Part shown: one piece after another, positions 53,909-64,000 of the stretch
Position numbering within the stretch: position 1 is the first letter of the stretch
Layout of the letters: the number at the start of each line of letters is the position of its first letter
Assembly (NCBI GenBank): GCA_949316235.1
Contig: OX438753.1
Coordinates: 22,066,801 to 22,130,800 of the forward strand
DNA length: 64,000 nt
Source of the DNA: Oegoconia quadripuncta
Lineage: Eukaryota; Arthropoda; Insecta; Lepidoptera; Autostichidae
Direction of reading: 5' to 3'
Translations under genes and position numbers: made by a program
The notes under the pieces: model-generated
Told to the model about the DNA's origin: nothing
Database searches by the model: none
The model's input: only the letters and a program-made list of their open reading frames with translations

Positions 53909-54105
53909 TTTTTTTTTATATGAGAGGGCGGCAAACGAGCGTGTGGCTCACCTGATGGAAAGCAATCACCGCCGCCCATGGACACCCCGCAACACTAAAA
54001 GGGTCACAGATGCGTTGCCGGCCTTTGAGGAAGGTGTAGGCTCGTTTCTTGAAGGTTCCAATGTCGTACTTGTTCGGTAATACCGCTGCAGGAAGTACCA
54101 AGACA
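53909..54105 (-). pseudogene. LINE-B C-terminus and tail
   Basis: Minus strand '[19 protein letters not shown]' then 'GRQRICDPF', followed by the shared tail and poly-A. Shorter version of 15630-15955. Confidence 0.75.
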
Positions 54106-55144
54106 GCAGAAACCTTGAGGAGCTTTTACAACGACAGTCTGATTCGTATTATGTTTATATTGTAGGTTCCTAAAATCGATGTAAACGGATAAAATCTCAA
54201 AAAGGCGATACATTATACTACAACCGTGACGGACGACGACACTTGACTCCTAACAAAAAAGGTTAAAAAGAAAAAGTATTTTATAACACATTTGCTCGAA
54301 AAGTGGTATTTTTTCTATGAAAAACAGGTTCAAAAAGTGGCGCATTTTGGCCTCGGGCTAAAAAGTAGTACGGTTTTTTTTTTTAAAAATGTCAAGAAGT
54401 TTCGTCTATGGTAATTTTTTTAATCCTAGCAAAGAGTTTTTATTCCGAAAATTGATAAAAATTTTAAAAAATTAAATACTTTGAGAGGTATTTGTACACT
54501 AAAATAAATTATTAATCTTTATTTCAATCAGTTTCGACAAGAAATAACAACCATTTATTTATAATAAGAACACAAAACTTTAATTTCCTAATTTGTTAGT
54601 GGCTGTCTGTACTGGCTGTCTGCAGTATCCTTTGCCTAATTAAAAAAAAACGCTTGTGCGCGCGCAGCGCTAATTTGTGAGCAAAAGGCTTTTTGGCGGG
54701 AACTCGGCGAGTGAAGTAGCATTTTTCTTTATAGTTCTTATAATTTGTGCATTCTGACTTTTGAAGCTTAATAATGGCAGACTATTGTGCAGCAAACGTT
54801 AGTGATGGTGTACAAGTGAAGGGAAGTGTAAATTAAAGTGCGTAACGGAGCTTTCGGGTTCCCACAAGAAGCCGCCAAAATCTTTTGTAAAGCATTCTGC
54901 CACTTTACTGAAGAATGACTTGACCGTGACTAGACTCTGTATACGCCAAGTATACGACGAATGACTTGTTTTGACTGAGACTGACTTACAAAATGAAGAA
55001 ATAAGATAAATAAGACATGGCTGTTATGGGCTAGATCCCTTTGCCTTCTCCTAGAGGAGAAAATAAAACTAAAAAAAAAAAAAAAAAAAATTGTGAGCAA
55101 AAAAAGTAAAAGTTATTTCGCGCGCTCTGTGAAAATTTGCAAAA
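54106..55144. other. Upstream region of the tyrosine recombinase
   Basis: Non-coding, with 'tttgtgagcaaaa' repeated at about 54673 and 55091 near GC-rich 'gcgcgcgcagcgc' and 'tttcgcgcgctctg'. It may hold the promoter or 5' end of the recombinase-bearing element. No terminal repeats identified. Confidence 0.4.
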
Positions 55145-56453
55145 ATGTCTTCAAGCGACGAGGATTTCATGGAATCTACGCCCCCGGATCTTAAAAACGC
55201 GGCGAAACAAGCTACTTTAAGCCTTCTACCTGAAAAATCAGTTGAGGTGTACTTGCAAGCGTACGAAAATTTCATACTCTGGAAAAAAAACAAAAATGCT
55301 CATTCATTTTCAGAAAGCATTTTTTTAGCCTACTTCATGGAACTCTCACAAAAATATAAGCCGAGCACGTTGTGGAGTCAATATTCAATGCTTAAAAGTG
55401 TTGTAAGAACGAAACATGGTGTTGATATCAAGCCGTATTCAAATTTGCTGGCTTACCTGAAAAGAAAAGGTGAAGGCTTTACCAGCAAGAAATCTAAAGT
55501 ATTTGCGGCTGATGATATTGAGAAATACTTGAAAGAAGCTCCGGATAGCCGATATTTGGCAACAAAGGTCAGTTAAAACTAAATTATTAAACATAATTCC
55601 TTTAATTTTCGTATTTATTTACGATATAACTAGATAAGTACCTACTTCGGTTTTATTTTATACCTACTTACACAGTTTTTGTTTCTTTTCAGGTTGCATT
55701 AATATTCGGCATAAATGGTGCATGCAGACGTCAAGAGCTGACAATATAACCACTGATGATGTCGAGGACCATGGGCGAATTCTCCTTGTCCAGATCAAGA
55801 ACACAAAGAATAAAATACCACGCTCATTTACAATACAACAACCTTTTTATGAAATCGTAACGAAATACGCAGCACTCCGTTCCACAAAAGCGAAGACTAA
55901 TCGATTTTTTCTAAATTACCAGAATGGTAAATGCACCAGCCAACCCATCGGCCGTAATAAATTTGGAATGATGCCTAAACAAATCGCCACTTTTCTCAAC
56001 TTACAGAACGCACATGAATACACAGGGCACAGTTTTAGAAGGTCCTCGGCTACATTGCTCGCCGATTCAGGAGCGGATATATTGACACTGAAACGCCACG
56101 GAGGGTGGCGTTCCTCCAACGTCGCCGAGGGCTACATTCACGATTCAGTCAGGAATAAAGAAAAAATCAGTTCCTGTATTACAAAAAATATTAATTTGGA
56201 GCCGGGCCGTGCTGACTCTCGACCATCAACGAGCACATACATCCCGCCATCATCTCCGCCGCCGCAGCCACCTCCGCCGCCGCAGCCCTTAACTACAGAG
56301 CCAGAGCCCTATTCTGGTCTCATTTCTCCTACTTTCACTCAGGAGAGTGAGAGGAAGACAGTTAACAGTACGACTATGTTACAAATGCCGACTGGCAACG
56401 TAGTACTACATTTTTCAAATTGTTCTGGTTTTTATAACTGTTTTAACAAATAA
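55145..56453 (+). pseudogene. Tyrosine recombinase (Crypton-type), two exons, one frameshift
   Basis: Exon 1 (55145-55567) starts with MSSSDEDFMEST and holds the N-terminal helical, SAM-like DNA-binding domain ('EVYLQAYENFILWKK', 'YKPSTLWSQYSMLKS'). The intron 55568-55692 has consensus ends (AAG/GTCAGT, TTTCAG/G). Exon 2 begins VALIFGINGACRRQEL, giving the box I Arg, but one base is missing near 55741-55743. The frame then continues NITTDDVEDHG to a stop at 56451. Remaining catalytic residues: Lys in KNTKNKIPR, HSFR of box II, HGGW, and nucleophile Tyr in AEGYIHDS. A Pro-rich linker (about 56235-56290) and a short conserved-looking 'VVLHFSNCSGFYNC' end follow. It lacks any reverse transcriptase, hence Crypton and not DIRS/Ngaro. 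The enzyme would cut and rejoin DNA through a 3'-phosphotyrosine. Frameshift or assembly error leaves activity in doubt. Confidence 0.85.
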
Positions 56454-56540
56454 TTAAAGATTTATTCATTTCAGTAGCCCCATGTTTTATTTATTTCCTC
56501 ACAAATGTGTTATAAAACGTCGTGTGACACACGTGCCCAT

Positions 56541-56619
56541 TGATAATTGCAGCCTCAGCTTTTTTTGTAGCCCTCACCTACGGTTCGGGCTAGCAATCAA
56601 GCCTCGGCTGCAATGATCA
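56541..56619. repeat. Nested hairpin downstream of the recombinase
   Basis: Outer arms 'tgataattgcagcctcagc' (56541-56559) and near-complement 56601-56619. Inner arms TAGCCC/GGGCTA within. 88 bp after the stop codon; could be the 3' boundary of the mobile element or an RNA 3' structure. Confidence 0.6.
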
Positions 56620-57307
56620 ACTTTGGGCCCTTATATCACAATGTACTATATTGCTAACAAATACAGAAAAAATCGTAGCTATAACATTTAGCATATTTAA
56701 ATGTACCTATTTGTGGCAAAGATTGGCGACTACGGTACCTTAAAAAAGGACCTTAGCTTAATTATATAATTATGGAACGATTTACATACATCAAAAAAAG
56801 ACTGTGGTTGGTATGACTGACCGACTTGACTCGATAGCTGGAGTCACCCTTCCGCATCTACTTCCAGATAAAACTATTTGCTTCGACGTCCTTCGGATAG
56901 TGATAGATAAACAGGCACATAAACCACCCTGGACGACGCCTGCCATTAACGTCTTAGGGGAAGGCAGGGTGAGGTGCGACACGACCCATTAGCATTTATA
57001 TTAACCCTTAAGAAAACAGGTTTTCTTCGTATTAAAGTAAATTAGATTACTGCTCCATTTCTCGCTTGATGCCTGCATCACAGCATTGTTAAAATTAGTA
57101 AGACAACTTTTTAGTTGTAAAGATATCGTCAAGTCGTAAATCGGAATGTAGGAAACTCCCCGAAAGACGCACATAACCATGTTAAAAGCTAAATACATTT
57201 GAAATGGTTTAATGATTTTCAAAATCCATGAAAATTGGCTAATAAGCTATCTTTTTTTTTTATGTAGGCTGGAACTTGCTGACAGCGATAGATTTTTTTT
57301 TTTTTTT
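56620..57307. other. Unassigned
   Basis: 56800-56990 is open on both strands with no motif. Nothing else recognised. Confidence 0.35.
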
Positions 57308-57533
57308 AAATATTTCGGACACTTACACCAATCATCTAGTCACCAAACTAAGCGAAGCTTGTGCTATGGAAACTAGATAACGGATAAACATACATAAATA
57401 TTTATATAAACATCCATGACTCGGGAATAAATGTTTGTATTCATCACACAAACATTTACCCCTCGCGGGATTCGAACCCGCAACCGTTGGTTTCGCTGAC
57501 AGGGTCACTATCCACTACACCAATCGGTCGTCG
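57308..57533 (-). repeat. SINE-C, full length
   Basis: Intact A- and B-box-like sequences on the minus strand; poly-T of 15 adjoins its tail side at 57293-57307. Confidence 0.9.
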
Positions 57534-58561
57534 ATAGATGACTGCATGCAACAGGACGAAAGTAGGTAGTTGCGATTGACGTCTAAGGGTGCCCACGCAG
57601 GGCTCGTACCTCGGCTTAGGGCGTCGCATGGGGGAATTTAGAGTCTTGATTACCATCGCTTCGTAATGTGTATAGTCAGAGAGAAGAAACGACGCAAGAA
57701 ACTCTCTGACACACAATTTTGAATTTAGAAAAAAGCTAATTGTAGTGTGCTATACATAGGTATGTTTAGTGACAAAACAGTGAAAGGCCTAGATGACCTT
57801 AGCCGTATTGAAAATTGCGGTGACTCTAGGGTGTGACAAAGACGCGGATCTATACTCACCGGCGAGAATAGTGTCGTTTGTTGTATGAACATGTTTACGG
57901 CGAGTGAATACCTATAGTGGCGTTCGCGTTAAAATTCGAGATTCGCTATCCCCTTGTTTAGTTTTTAATAGGGTTTAGTTTAGACCGTCTAGTGCTGCCC
58001 TCATTATTAAATTAAGATTTCTTATTAAATTCAGAATAAATTAAAAAAGTCGTCTGACCTACACTAGAGAAGTCTAAAAGCACTCAATAGCATTGATGAG
58101 GGTTATTTTCCAGAATTGACGATAATAAAAAAAAGTGACCGCCTTTATTAATAATTTTGAAATTCTCTAAAATAACCGTAATTAAAGCTATTTAGGTATT
58201 ATTTATAACGAGCTTTAAAGCTTTTCGAGTGCAGATCGAGCAATAATTTTGATTTATGCTGTATTTAAAAAATCTTACTTTATCCAATGACATTGGACGG
58301 AATAAACCATCTTAAAATAAAAGAACACCGCACTCAAATCGAACCATGCGGCTTTTTACGTGTAGAGTCCTACACTTTACGTGTAGAAGAGGTACCCTAA
58401 AAAATATATTTTCAAGATTTATACCCATGCCAAATTACAGCTTTCTAATACTGAGACCCTCTGAGCTAAGCCTCGGACAGACAGACAGACGGACATAGCG
58501 ATAAAGGGTTTGTTGTTGACTGCGGAACCCTAAAATGCTTCTAAAGCCTTAAAAAAAGAAC
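57534..58561. other. Unassigned; repeat end at 58290-58540
   Basis: 58470-58535 ('gacagacagacagacggac', 'gactgcggaaccctaaaa') is the end of the widespread 'ggccgagtgcg' repeat whose start is at 38688. Rest not recognised. Confidence 0.4.
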
Positions 58562-58618
58562 ACTTAACGTCAGGTGTGATTGTGGTCAAGTACGAACCCG
58601 TCGTGCATAAAAAAAAAA
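58562..58618 (+). repeat. SINE-A, last 55 bp
   Basis: 'cacttaacgtcaggtgtgat' to poly-A. Confidence 0.8.
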
Positions 58619-59119
58619 CAAAAAGATGTTGTCGGGAGTTTTTAAATACTTACATTGTTATTCTGTCTTATATTAACTTGAATGAGTAGGTCAAGGTAAT
58701 AAGGTCTATTTAGGTATATTGCACTGAGAACTGCAAAGCCGCTGCCTATCCAATATACTGTGACGCAGCCATAAACAATGGATGAAAAGATTTCTCTTTT
58801 ATACGCTACAGAAGCCTCTGAATGCTGGTGCCAATTAAAATATAAATACGGTTGCTTTTTGCAAATTGAAAGGCAATCCCTTCAGGTAATGCGATGAATG
58901 TACAAAAATTCCAGGCCAATAATGGAAGGGATTCGTTTTTCATCATGCTGAAAGAATTTCCTTAACGACACGGCTGTATGCATACAAACGAAATCTTATT
59001 GTACATTTTTATCGATTTTCAAAAGGAGATTTTCCAACTCGATTCTATCTGGATATTTTTATACAATGACTTTATCCTCAATCAGAAACAGGACGGCAGA
59101 TGAAATTTGTTAATGTCAT
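58619..59119. other. Unassigned
   Basis: No feature recognised. Confidence 0.35.
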
Positions 59120-59705
59120 GTTTATGAGACACGCTATTGTCGGTGTAGTATTTAAGAGACACGCTTTCATCGGTGTTGGATTTTATAGAGACGCTTTTGT
59201 TGACATTAAACCAATTTCAATACAAGTCTTGAGGCTCGCCTCAACTCATCTCGATGAGTCTTAAGAAGTTGACGCTATCTCAAGCTCCGTGCCAATTTAT
59301 AAACCAATCTTGAGGTCTACTCAGCTGAGATCACTTCTTAAGTATTCGCCTCAGCGACGAATGAATGACAGTCTTGAGTTTCGTTTATTAATAGGCACAT
59401 CTCTCAAGTGGAGTACTGCTTGAGTATGCACGTGCTTTTCAGGTCTCAAGTCAGGTTTATTAATCGACACGTTTACTTGAGACCGGTCACAAGACTGTTC
59501 TCAATCTTGGGAATGGTTTATTAATTCGGGCCTAAGAGTCATGCTATTGTCGGTGTATTATTTAAGACTCACGCTATTGTCTGTGTTTTCTTTAAGAGAT
59601 ACTTTTGTCAGTGTAGTATTTAAGTTGTCGGTGTAGCATTTAAGAGACACACTTTTGTTGGCGTAGTATTTAGGAGACACGCTTTTGTCGATGCAGTATT
59701 TATAT
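59120..59705 (+). repeat. Minisatellite, about 30-bp unit, interrupted
   Basis: Unit like 'ttgtcggtgtagtatttaag' plus 'agacacgct', 3 diverged copies at 59125-59207 and about 6 at 59530-59705. The repeated peptide in the minus-strand frame here is a by-product. Confidence 0.8.
59208..59535. mobile_element. Likely MITE inside the minisatellite
   Basis: 'aaaccaatttcaatacaagt' at left and '...ttgggaatggtttattaat' at right are imperfect complements. Internal sequence is rich in CTCAAG/CTTGAG palindromes. Exact ends uncertain. Confidence 0.5.
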
Positions 59706-59775
59706 ACAGCACCATAACACCAAGCAGAATAATGTGCTGTCGAATATTTTTGTATGTGTTTCTGTAATATGCAAA

Positions 59776-59876
59776 TAAACATTTTATTTTATTTTATTTT
59801 ATTTTATTTTATTTTATTTTATTTTATTTTATTTTATTTTATTTTATTTTATTTTATTTATTTATTTATTTACTTT
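59776..59876 (+). repeat. (ATTTT)n microsatellite
   Basis: About 18 tandem pentamers, ending in ATTT tetramers. Confidence 0.95.
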
Positions 59877-59989
59877 TTGGAAGATTTACAGACTTATATA
59901 AACTATAGAACAAAAACCTGTCAGTAAAAACAATGCTTATAAATTTTTTTATCTATGTATCTATTTATCTCGCGCTTTAATAAAACGCA

Positions 59990-60222
59990 GGCCGTGAATT
60001 CGGTTTCCACGGGGTAGATGTTTAGTAATCGTATTGGTTAGTGGTAGGGAATTTTTAATATATACCAGCATATTATCTAAGTCTGCCACCAAGCATTATG
60101 GCATTGTTGTGTGCCAGCTGCTTAAGATAAGATAACCATTCCCACAAATAAGTGGGGGATTCCGAGTAAAGGCATCAAGTGTAATTGAGGTCAGACGCTA
60201 ACCCGATGTGCATTAAAAAGCC
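59990..60222 (+). repeat. SINE-A, old diverged copy
   Basis: 'tattggttagtggtagggaa', 'cattgttgtgtgccagctgc', 'agtgtaattgaggtcag', 'cccgatgtgcattaaaa'. Confidence 0.7.
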
Positions 60223-60898
60223 ACGAGTATAAAAATTTCATGTACCTACAACACTACCCATGGCTTGTTTACATCTACATAATTCTTTACTAATCTGTAT
60301 TTAATTGGTTTCTGTTCCGTTGGAATAAAGTCGTTTTACACTTAATCCGCTTTTGATAAGGTTAAATCTTTAATTATAGCTGTAAAGACCTGCGCTGTAA
60401 TGGATTTCAGCGGATTTTTTTCTAGACGTTGACGTCACCGATATCGATATTGGCGAGATGCTGCTTTGATGCAGACGCCATATTACATTTACCATAAAAT
60501 ATATCCTATGATATATCTTATGGTATGATACATAAACGAGTAAAACATTACCCTCTTTCTGGTAGAGGTGGGTATAAATGCAAAAGAAAATTGTGGTTTC
60601 GCATCTCGATTAGTGATGCAATATTACGTTATTTTACCGAAAACGCTGGTAAAATACCGGTGCTTTACGGTAATTTATATAAATGACGGTAAAATTAACG
60701 GCGACTTATGACGTTTTAAACTTTAATTTGTTTTATTTCCCGCGCGCGTATATTTGCAAAATCAATATGCGACGTTGCTGATTAGTGCAGTCCGCTATGT
60801 TGTGCGACATATGCGCTCTTGCCTTTCGCTGTTGGTGGGCGACTGAGCAACCGGCGATTAGTCGACTTGGTTTTGTCGGGCGGATTTCACGCGCATGA
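60223..60898. other. Unassigned; repeat scrap at 60477-60515
   Basis: 60740-60900 is GC-richer ('cccgcgcgcgtat') and open on the minus strand for 70 codons without a motif. Confidence 0.35.
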
Positions 60899-61000
60899 GC
60901 AATAAATAAATAAATAAATATCTTTGCACATACACACAGCGCCATCTAGTTCCACACTAAGCAACTAGGCTTGTATTATAGATACCAGATGGTTGATAAT
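60899..61000 (-). repeat. SINE-B, 3' part
   Basis: (AATA)n start, 'cacagcgccatctagttcc', stops at 'ggttgataatg'. Confidence 0.8.
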
Positions 61001-61495
61001 GATTATGGTCATTCAAAAACTACCTTGTTTGTGACAATTATGGCACGAAATTTTAGCGCCATCTGTTGCATGGTCCCGGAACTTTTATGAAGTGATATTT
61101 TTTTTAGTAGTTGTATAATACGTTTTTACCGTATTTTAAAGGGTAATTTTAACGCTTTATATCCCTACATGTGATCTCCGAGCGAAAGCGACGACGTACA
61201 CAAACGCATTCTTACATTGTCAAAACACGATTGTGAATTTGCCAAACCTAACACATGCGCCTCCATGGCGCAACGCAAACACCATAGGATTTGCCGACCT
61301 GTTTGGTTATGGATGTTGTGATATACGTACCATGCTAAATAAATGTAGTACCCAGATCAACCGTGGCGTCTTAAAAATACTCTCGCCCTGTCATTGTGAG
61401 CGAGCGGACGTTCCACATTTGATCGTGTATCTACTTACTGAAAATAGTGGTTTTATTACAAAATCCAGACCCTTGAATAACTGGACATCACAGAT
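61001..61495. other. Unassigned
   Basis: The 104-codon frame at 61233-61547 begins without ATG and runs into SINE-B, so I do not call it a gene. Confidence 0.4.
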
Positions 61496-61637
61496 GTTTT
61501 CATTTATAATAAGTATTTATTTACAAAAAGAAAATGTATTTATGTAGTATATCAACCATCTGGTATCCACAACACCAGCCTATAGTTGCTTAAAGTGGAA
61601 CTAGATGGCGCTGTGTGTATGTCCAAGGATATTTATT
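61496..61637 (+). repeat. SINE-B, 3' half, joined to SINE-A
   Basis: 'gatgttttcatttataataa' to 'gtccaaggatatttattta', continuing directly into SINE-A. Confidence 0.8.
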
Positions 61638-61912
61638 TACGAATCGGAGGTCGCGGGTTCGATCCCCATGCAGCGACGTAAATGTTTAGTACACGGTTTG
61701 GTAGGTGGTAAGGCATTCTAAATGTCCGCTTGGCAAGCTGCCACCATCTTATGCCGCCAAACAGCAATTTTAACAGCATTGTTGTGTTCCGGTTGTTGGA
61801 GATAAGATAGCGAGTTCCCCAAACAAGATGGAATTTCCGGGTCAGTATGCTTCCACCTTCTGTCTCATCTTCACTTAACATCATGTGTGATTGAGGACAA
61901 GTGCTATAAAAA
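61638..61912 (+). repeat. SINE-A lacking the first part of its head
   Basis: Begins 'cgaatcggaggtcgcgggtt', so the A box is lost; body and poly-A present. Confidence 0.83.
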
Positions 61913-61973
61913 AAAATATAAAAAAAACTAAGGGATCTAACAATGTTATAAAACTCAAAAGTTTATAACAATA

Positions 61974-62569
61974 TTAATTAAGTATAGAAACATCCAAAGC
62001 TTAAATATTGGGTCTTTACCTATGACATTGGAGTTTTTTTTCTTCGTTAATCATATGTACCAATTCCTGCCATTTTCAAAGCTATATCTAAATTTGTTTT
62101 TTATTTGGAAAATGGAATATTATTTCAAGGTTTCACATGAAATATTTTTTAATTTCTGGGCTAAATCACATAATAAAAGAAATTTGAACAGAGCTCTTTT
62201 CATGTGCTTCCCATAATCATTTCTTAGATTCGCTGAAACTTTAAAAAAGCGGTTACTTTTAAAAATTAACACTGCCTATACTTAACTTAATGTAATCCAG
62301 TAATACACATAAAGTTTAGCAAAATTTGGATTTGCCGTTCCCAAAAAAAAATCAAAAATGTTTGTATGGAGAAAACAGTCTTAATGAAATGCTTCATACA
62401 AAACGCCAATTTCATAGGTAAGGACGTAATATTATGTAAATATCTATACAAATATTATTATCATCTATACTTATTATTTCATTATACTTATTATTATTAT
62501 CATTAATTAATTATAGAAACATCCGAAGCTTAAATTAATGTAAATTTCTATACAAATATCCATATTGCA
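61974..62569 (+). repeat. Local duplication, one arm holding MITE-TF
   Basis: 'tatagaaacatccaaagc' with 'ttaaat' (61983-62006) and 'gtaaatatctatacaaatat' (62436 on) flank MITE-TF. The same sequence without the element is at 62514-62569. Confidence 0.7.
62008..62429. mobile_element. MITE-TF copy 2 (422 bp)
   Basis: Same ends and interior as 42659-43083, TA on both sides (62006-62007 and 62430-62431). Confidence 0.87.
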
Positions 62570-63390
62570 AGTACTAGGGTAATTTATTCTTTAAATAACA
62601 ACTATAAATGGAAACATTGGTAACATGATTCCAACTGGACCGCTTATTGCTTGCGGACAGAGACTGGACATACATACACACATAACGCCAACAAACACAT
62701 AACACCCGTGGTTTTTCGTCGGGGGTTAAAAACAGTGCACAACATTACAACTCCACTCCAAGAACCAGGTCTTATGTTTCGTGATTTCCTTCTCGCTTGT
62801 ATCTTTCCTTAAGTATTTCTTCCTCAATCACCATATCTCTGCTCTAATACACTATGTCCATAGCTGGGGGGCCTGGTGACCTGTAATTCTGGTTCTTCCT
62901 TTTCAGGCACCAGTCTTCCCACAAATGAGTTCTATGTATTACCTAGTCCTAAAATCACTTTGTAAAGCGTCATTTGTGGTGAGAAAATAAACAATTTTTT
63001 ATTATTATTTTTATTATTATTCGGGAATAAAATGCTGGAATATACATAACTGTCTCAGGTAAACAGCGAAAGCTGCTCAAAATGAATCTGCTACGTAATG
63101 TCTGACGAATTTTCGATCAACATTCGATTTATTCAGTTTTTGATGTAATGAGGCTCTTCTCTTAGGTAGGTACAAAGCCGGCTTTATTTATAAAAGGTAT
63201 TAGGGAGAAGGGGAACGAGATAGGTATCATTATCTATGTTCTGTCTTTCAATAATTTTCGGGAAAAATGTTATGGCGGGAAATAAAAGAAATATCACTTA
63301 TTTTCCTGTCCTTTTGGTGTTCTGTACTAAAAATGGTCAGAGGGTCTACTCTCTAACGAAAACAACTTCGGACGGCTCCAACTTCGGCTT
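62570..63390. other. Unassigned; 'gtttttcgtcgg' repeat at 62625-62730
   Basis: 62625-62730 belongs with 14755 and 44440. No gene seen in the rest. Confidence 0.4.
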
Positions 63391-63738
63391 TTTTTTTTAA
63401 TGCACAGAGGGTTGGTGTTTATAATAAATAATAATGATAATAAAAGGTATTTATTCATCACAAAAAAGAAAAAACACCCACGCATACATAGAATCGAGAA
63501 CCACAGTATTGTGATGAATGGGTAGGGACTCAGCAGTGTTGCTGATTTTCAGTCCCCCCCTGTAGAGTAGTTGCTGCCACCAAAGACAGTATGGGCGACT
63601 TTCCAATGGCTAACGATTTTTTTTTTACATATATTTTTGTTTTTAAGTTTAGGCGTGGTTCTGGACAACGTAGAATTGTACTTGACCTCAATCACACCTG
63701 ATGTTAAGTGAAGATGAGGTCGAAGGTGGAAGCGTACT
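63391..63738 (-). repeat. SINE-A 3' part, split
   Basis: Tail 'gcacagagggttggt' (to 63415) resumes at 'acttgacctcaatcacacct' (63680) and stops at 63738. Confidence 0.75.
63416..63676. repeat. Insert in SINE-A
   Basis: About 260 bp starting with (TAA)n-like 'ataataaataataatgataa', a probable LINE tail in reverse; no target duplication clear. Confidence 0.5.
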
Positions 63739-63852
63739 CGCACCCGGATTCTGCTAAGTACTTTCTCTGCTAAGAATCTTTTATTTCCATAACTTCAGAC
63801 GTTCCTTGCATCCCGTACTAACTTGTGATGTCCATTTAAATACTACAAAGGT

Positions 63853-64000
63853 TGACTACCGGTTGGTGTAGTGGATAGTGACCCTGTCAGCGAAACCAAC
63901 GGTTGCGGGCTCGAATCCCGCGAGGGGTAAATGTTTGTGTGATGAATACGAACATTTACTCCCGAGTTTTGGATGTTTACATAAATATTTATATATGTTT
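63853..64000 (+). repeat. SINE-C, runs off the window
   Basis: Head 'gttggtgtagtggatagtga' and near-intact B box 'gcgggctcgaatcccgcg'; truncated by the window end. Confidence 0.88.

Noticed and set aside
59120..59705. CRISPR array
   Set aside because: The spacing is directly tandem with diverged units and no unique spacers, in a eukaryotic context.
59558..59782. ORF with a repeated peptide
   Set aside because: Direct translation of the minisatellite.

Overview
This is a stretch of insect nuclear DNA, most probably from a moth or butterfly. It is AT-rich and intron-capable, has no operons, and is built almost entirely of transposable elements. The lepidopteran assignment rests on repeat types that I recognise from that order: a mag-like Ty3/Gypsy element with very short LTRs, LINE 3' ends sharing the 'catcaggtgacccgcatgc' tail, RTE-type LINE C-termini, and a non-autonomous Helitron-like repeat with an 'aatgcgaaagttt' start. 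I found no intact host protein gene. Everything with recognisable coding capacity belongs to a mobile element and is broken or partial.

Layout. 0-8 kb: LINE 3' ends, SINEs and a 5S-rRNA-derived SINE. 8.2-14.3 kb: a Russian-doll nest. One SINE copy holds a LINE-like fragment, a 1.19 kb inverted-repeat element (itself carrying a 333 bp MITE with its own target duplication) and a young 4,486 bp Ty3/Gypsy element with identical 120 bp LTRs, broken only by a 1-bp frameshift. 14.4-23 kb: more SINE and LINE tails, a mariner-like element with 272 bp inverted repeats, a double-nested TA-flanked MITE, and a mariner relic with a LINE tail inside. 23-32 kb: SINEs and LINE ends, plus an LTR-like end joined to a nearly complete reverse-transcribed tRNA-Lys copy (29.45 kb). 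33.07-34.18 kb: a P-element-type transposon (8-bp target duplication, 28-bp inverted repeats, THAP-domain exon) inside a TA-flanked MITE. 34.7-54 kb: LINE ends, MITEs, a 263 bp snap-back hairpin MITE, and fragments of an unusual LINE C-terminal ORF. 55.1-56.5 kb: a two-exon tyrosine recombinase (Crypton-type) with all catalytic residues but a 1-bp frameshift in the box I region. 57-64 kb: SINEs, a minisatellite, a second MITE copy beside its own empty site, and a SINE running off the end.

Repeat family names used here are local. SINE-A: tRNA-like head, about 330 bp, poly-A tail. SINE-B: tRNA-like head, about 280 bp, (TATT)n tail. SINE-C: tRNA-like head, about 240 bp, AATATTTATT tail. 5S-SINE: 5S-derived. 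LINE-B, C, D, F and G: 3' ends grouped by tail. MITE-M: 8-9 bp target duplication. MITE-T, MITE-E0 and MITE-TF: TA-flanked. All boundaries were read by eye and can be off by a few bases. Stretches marked 'unassigned' are AT-rich DNA in which I could support no gene.
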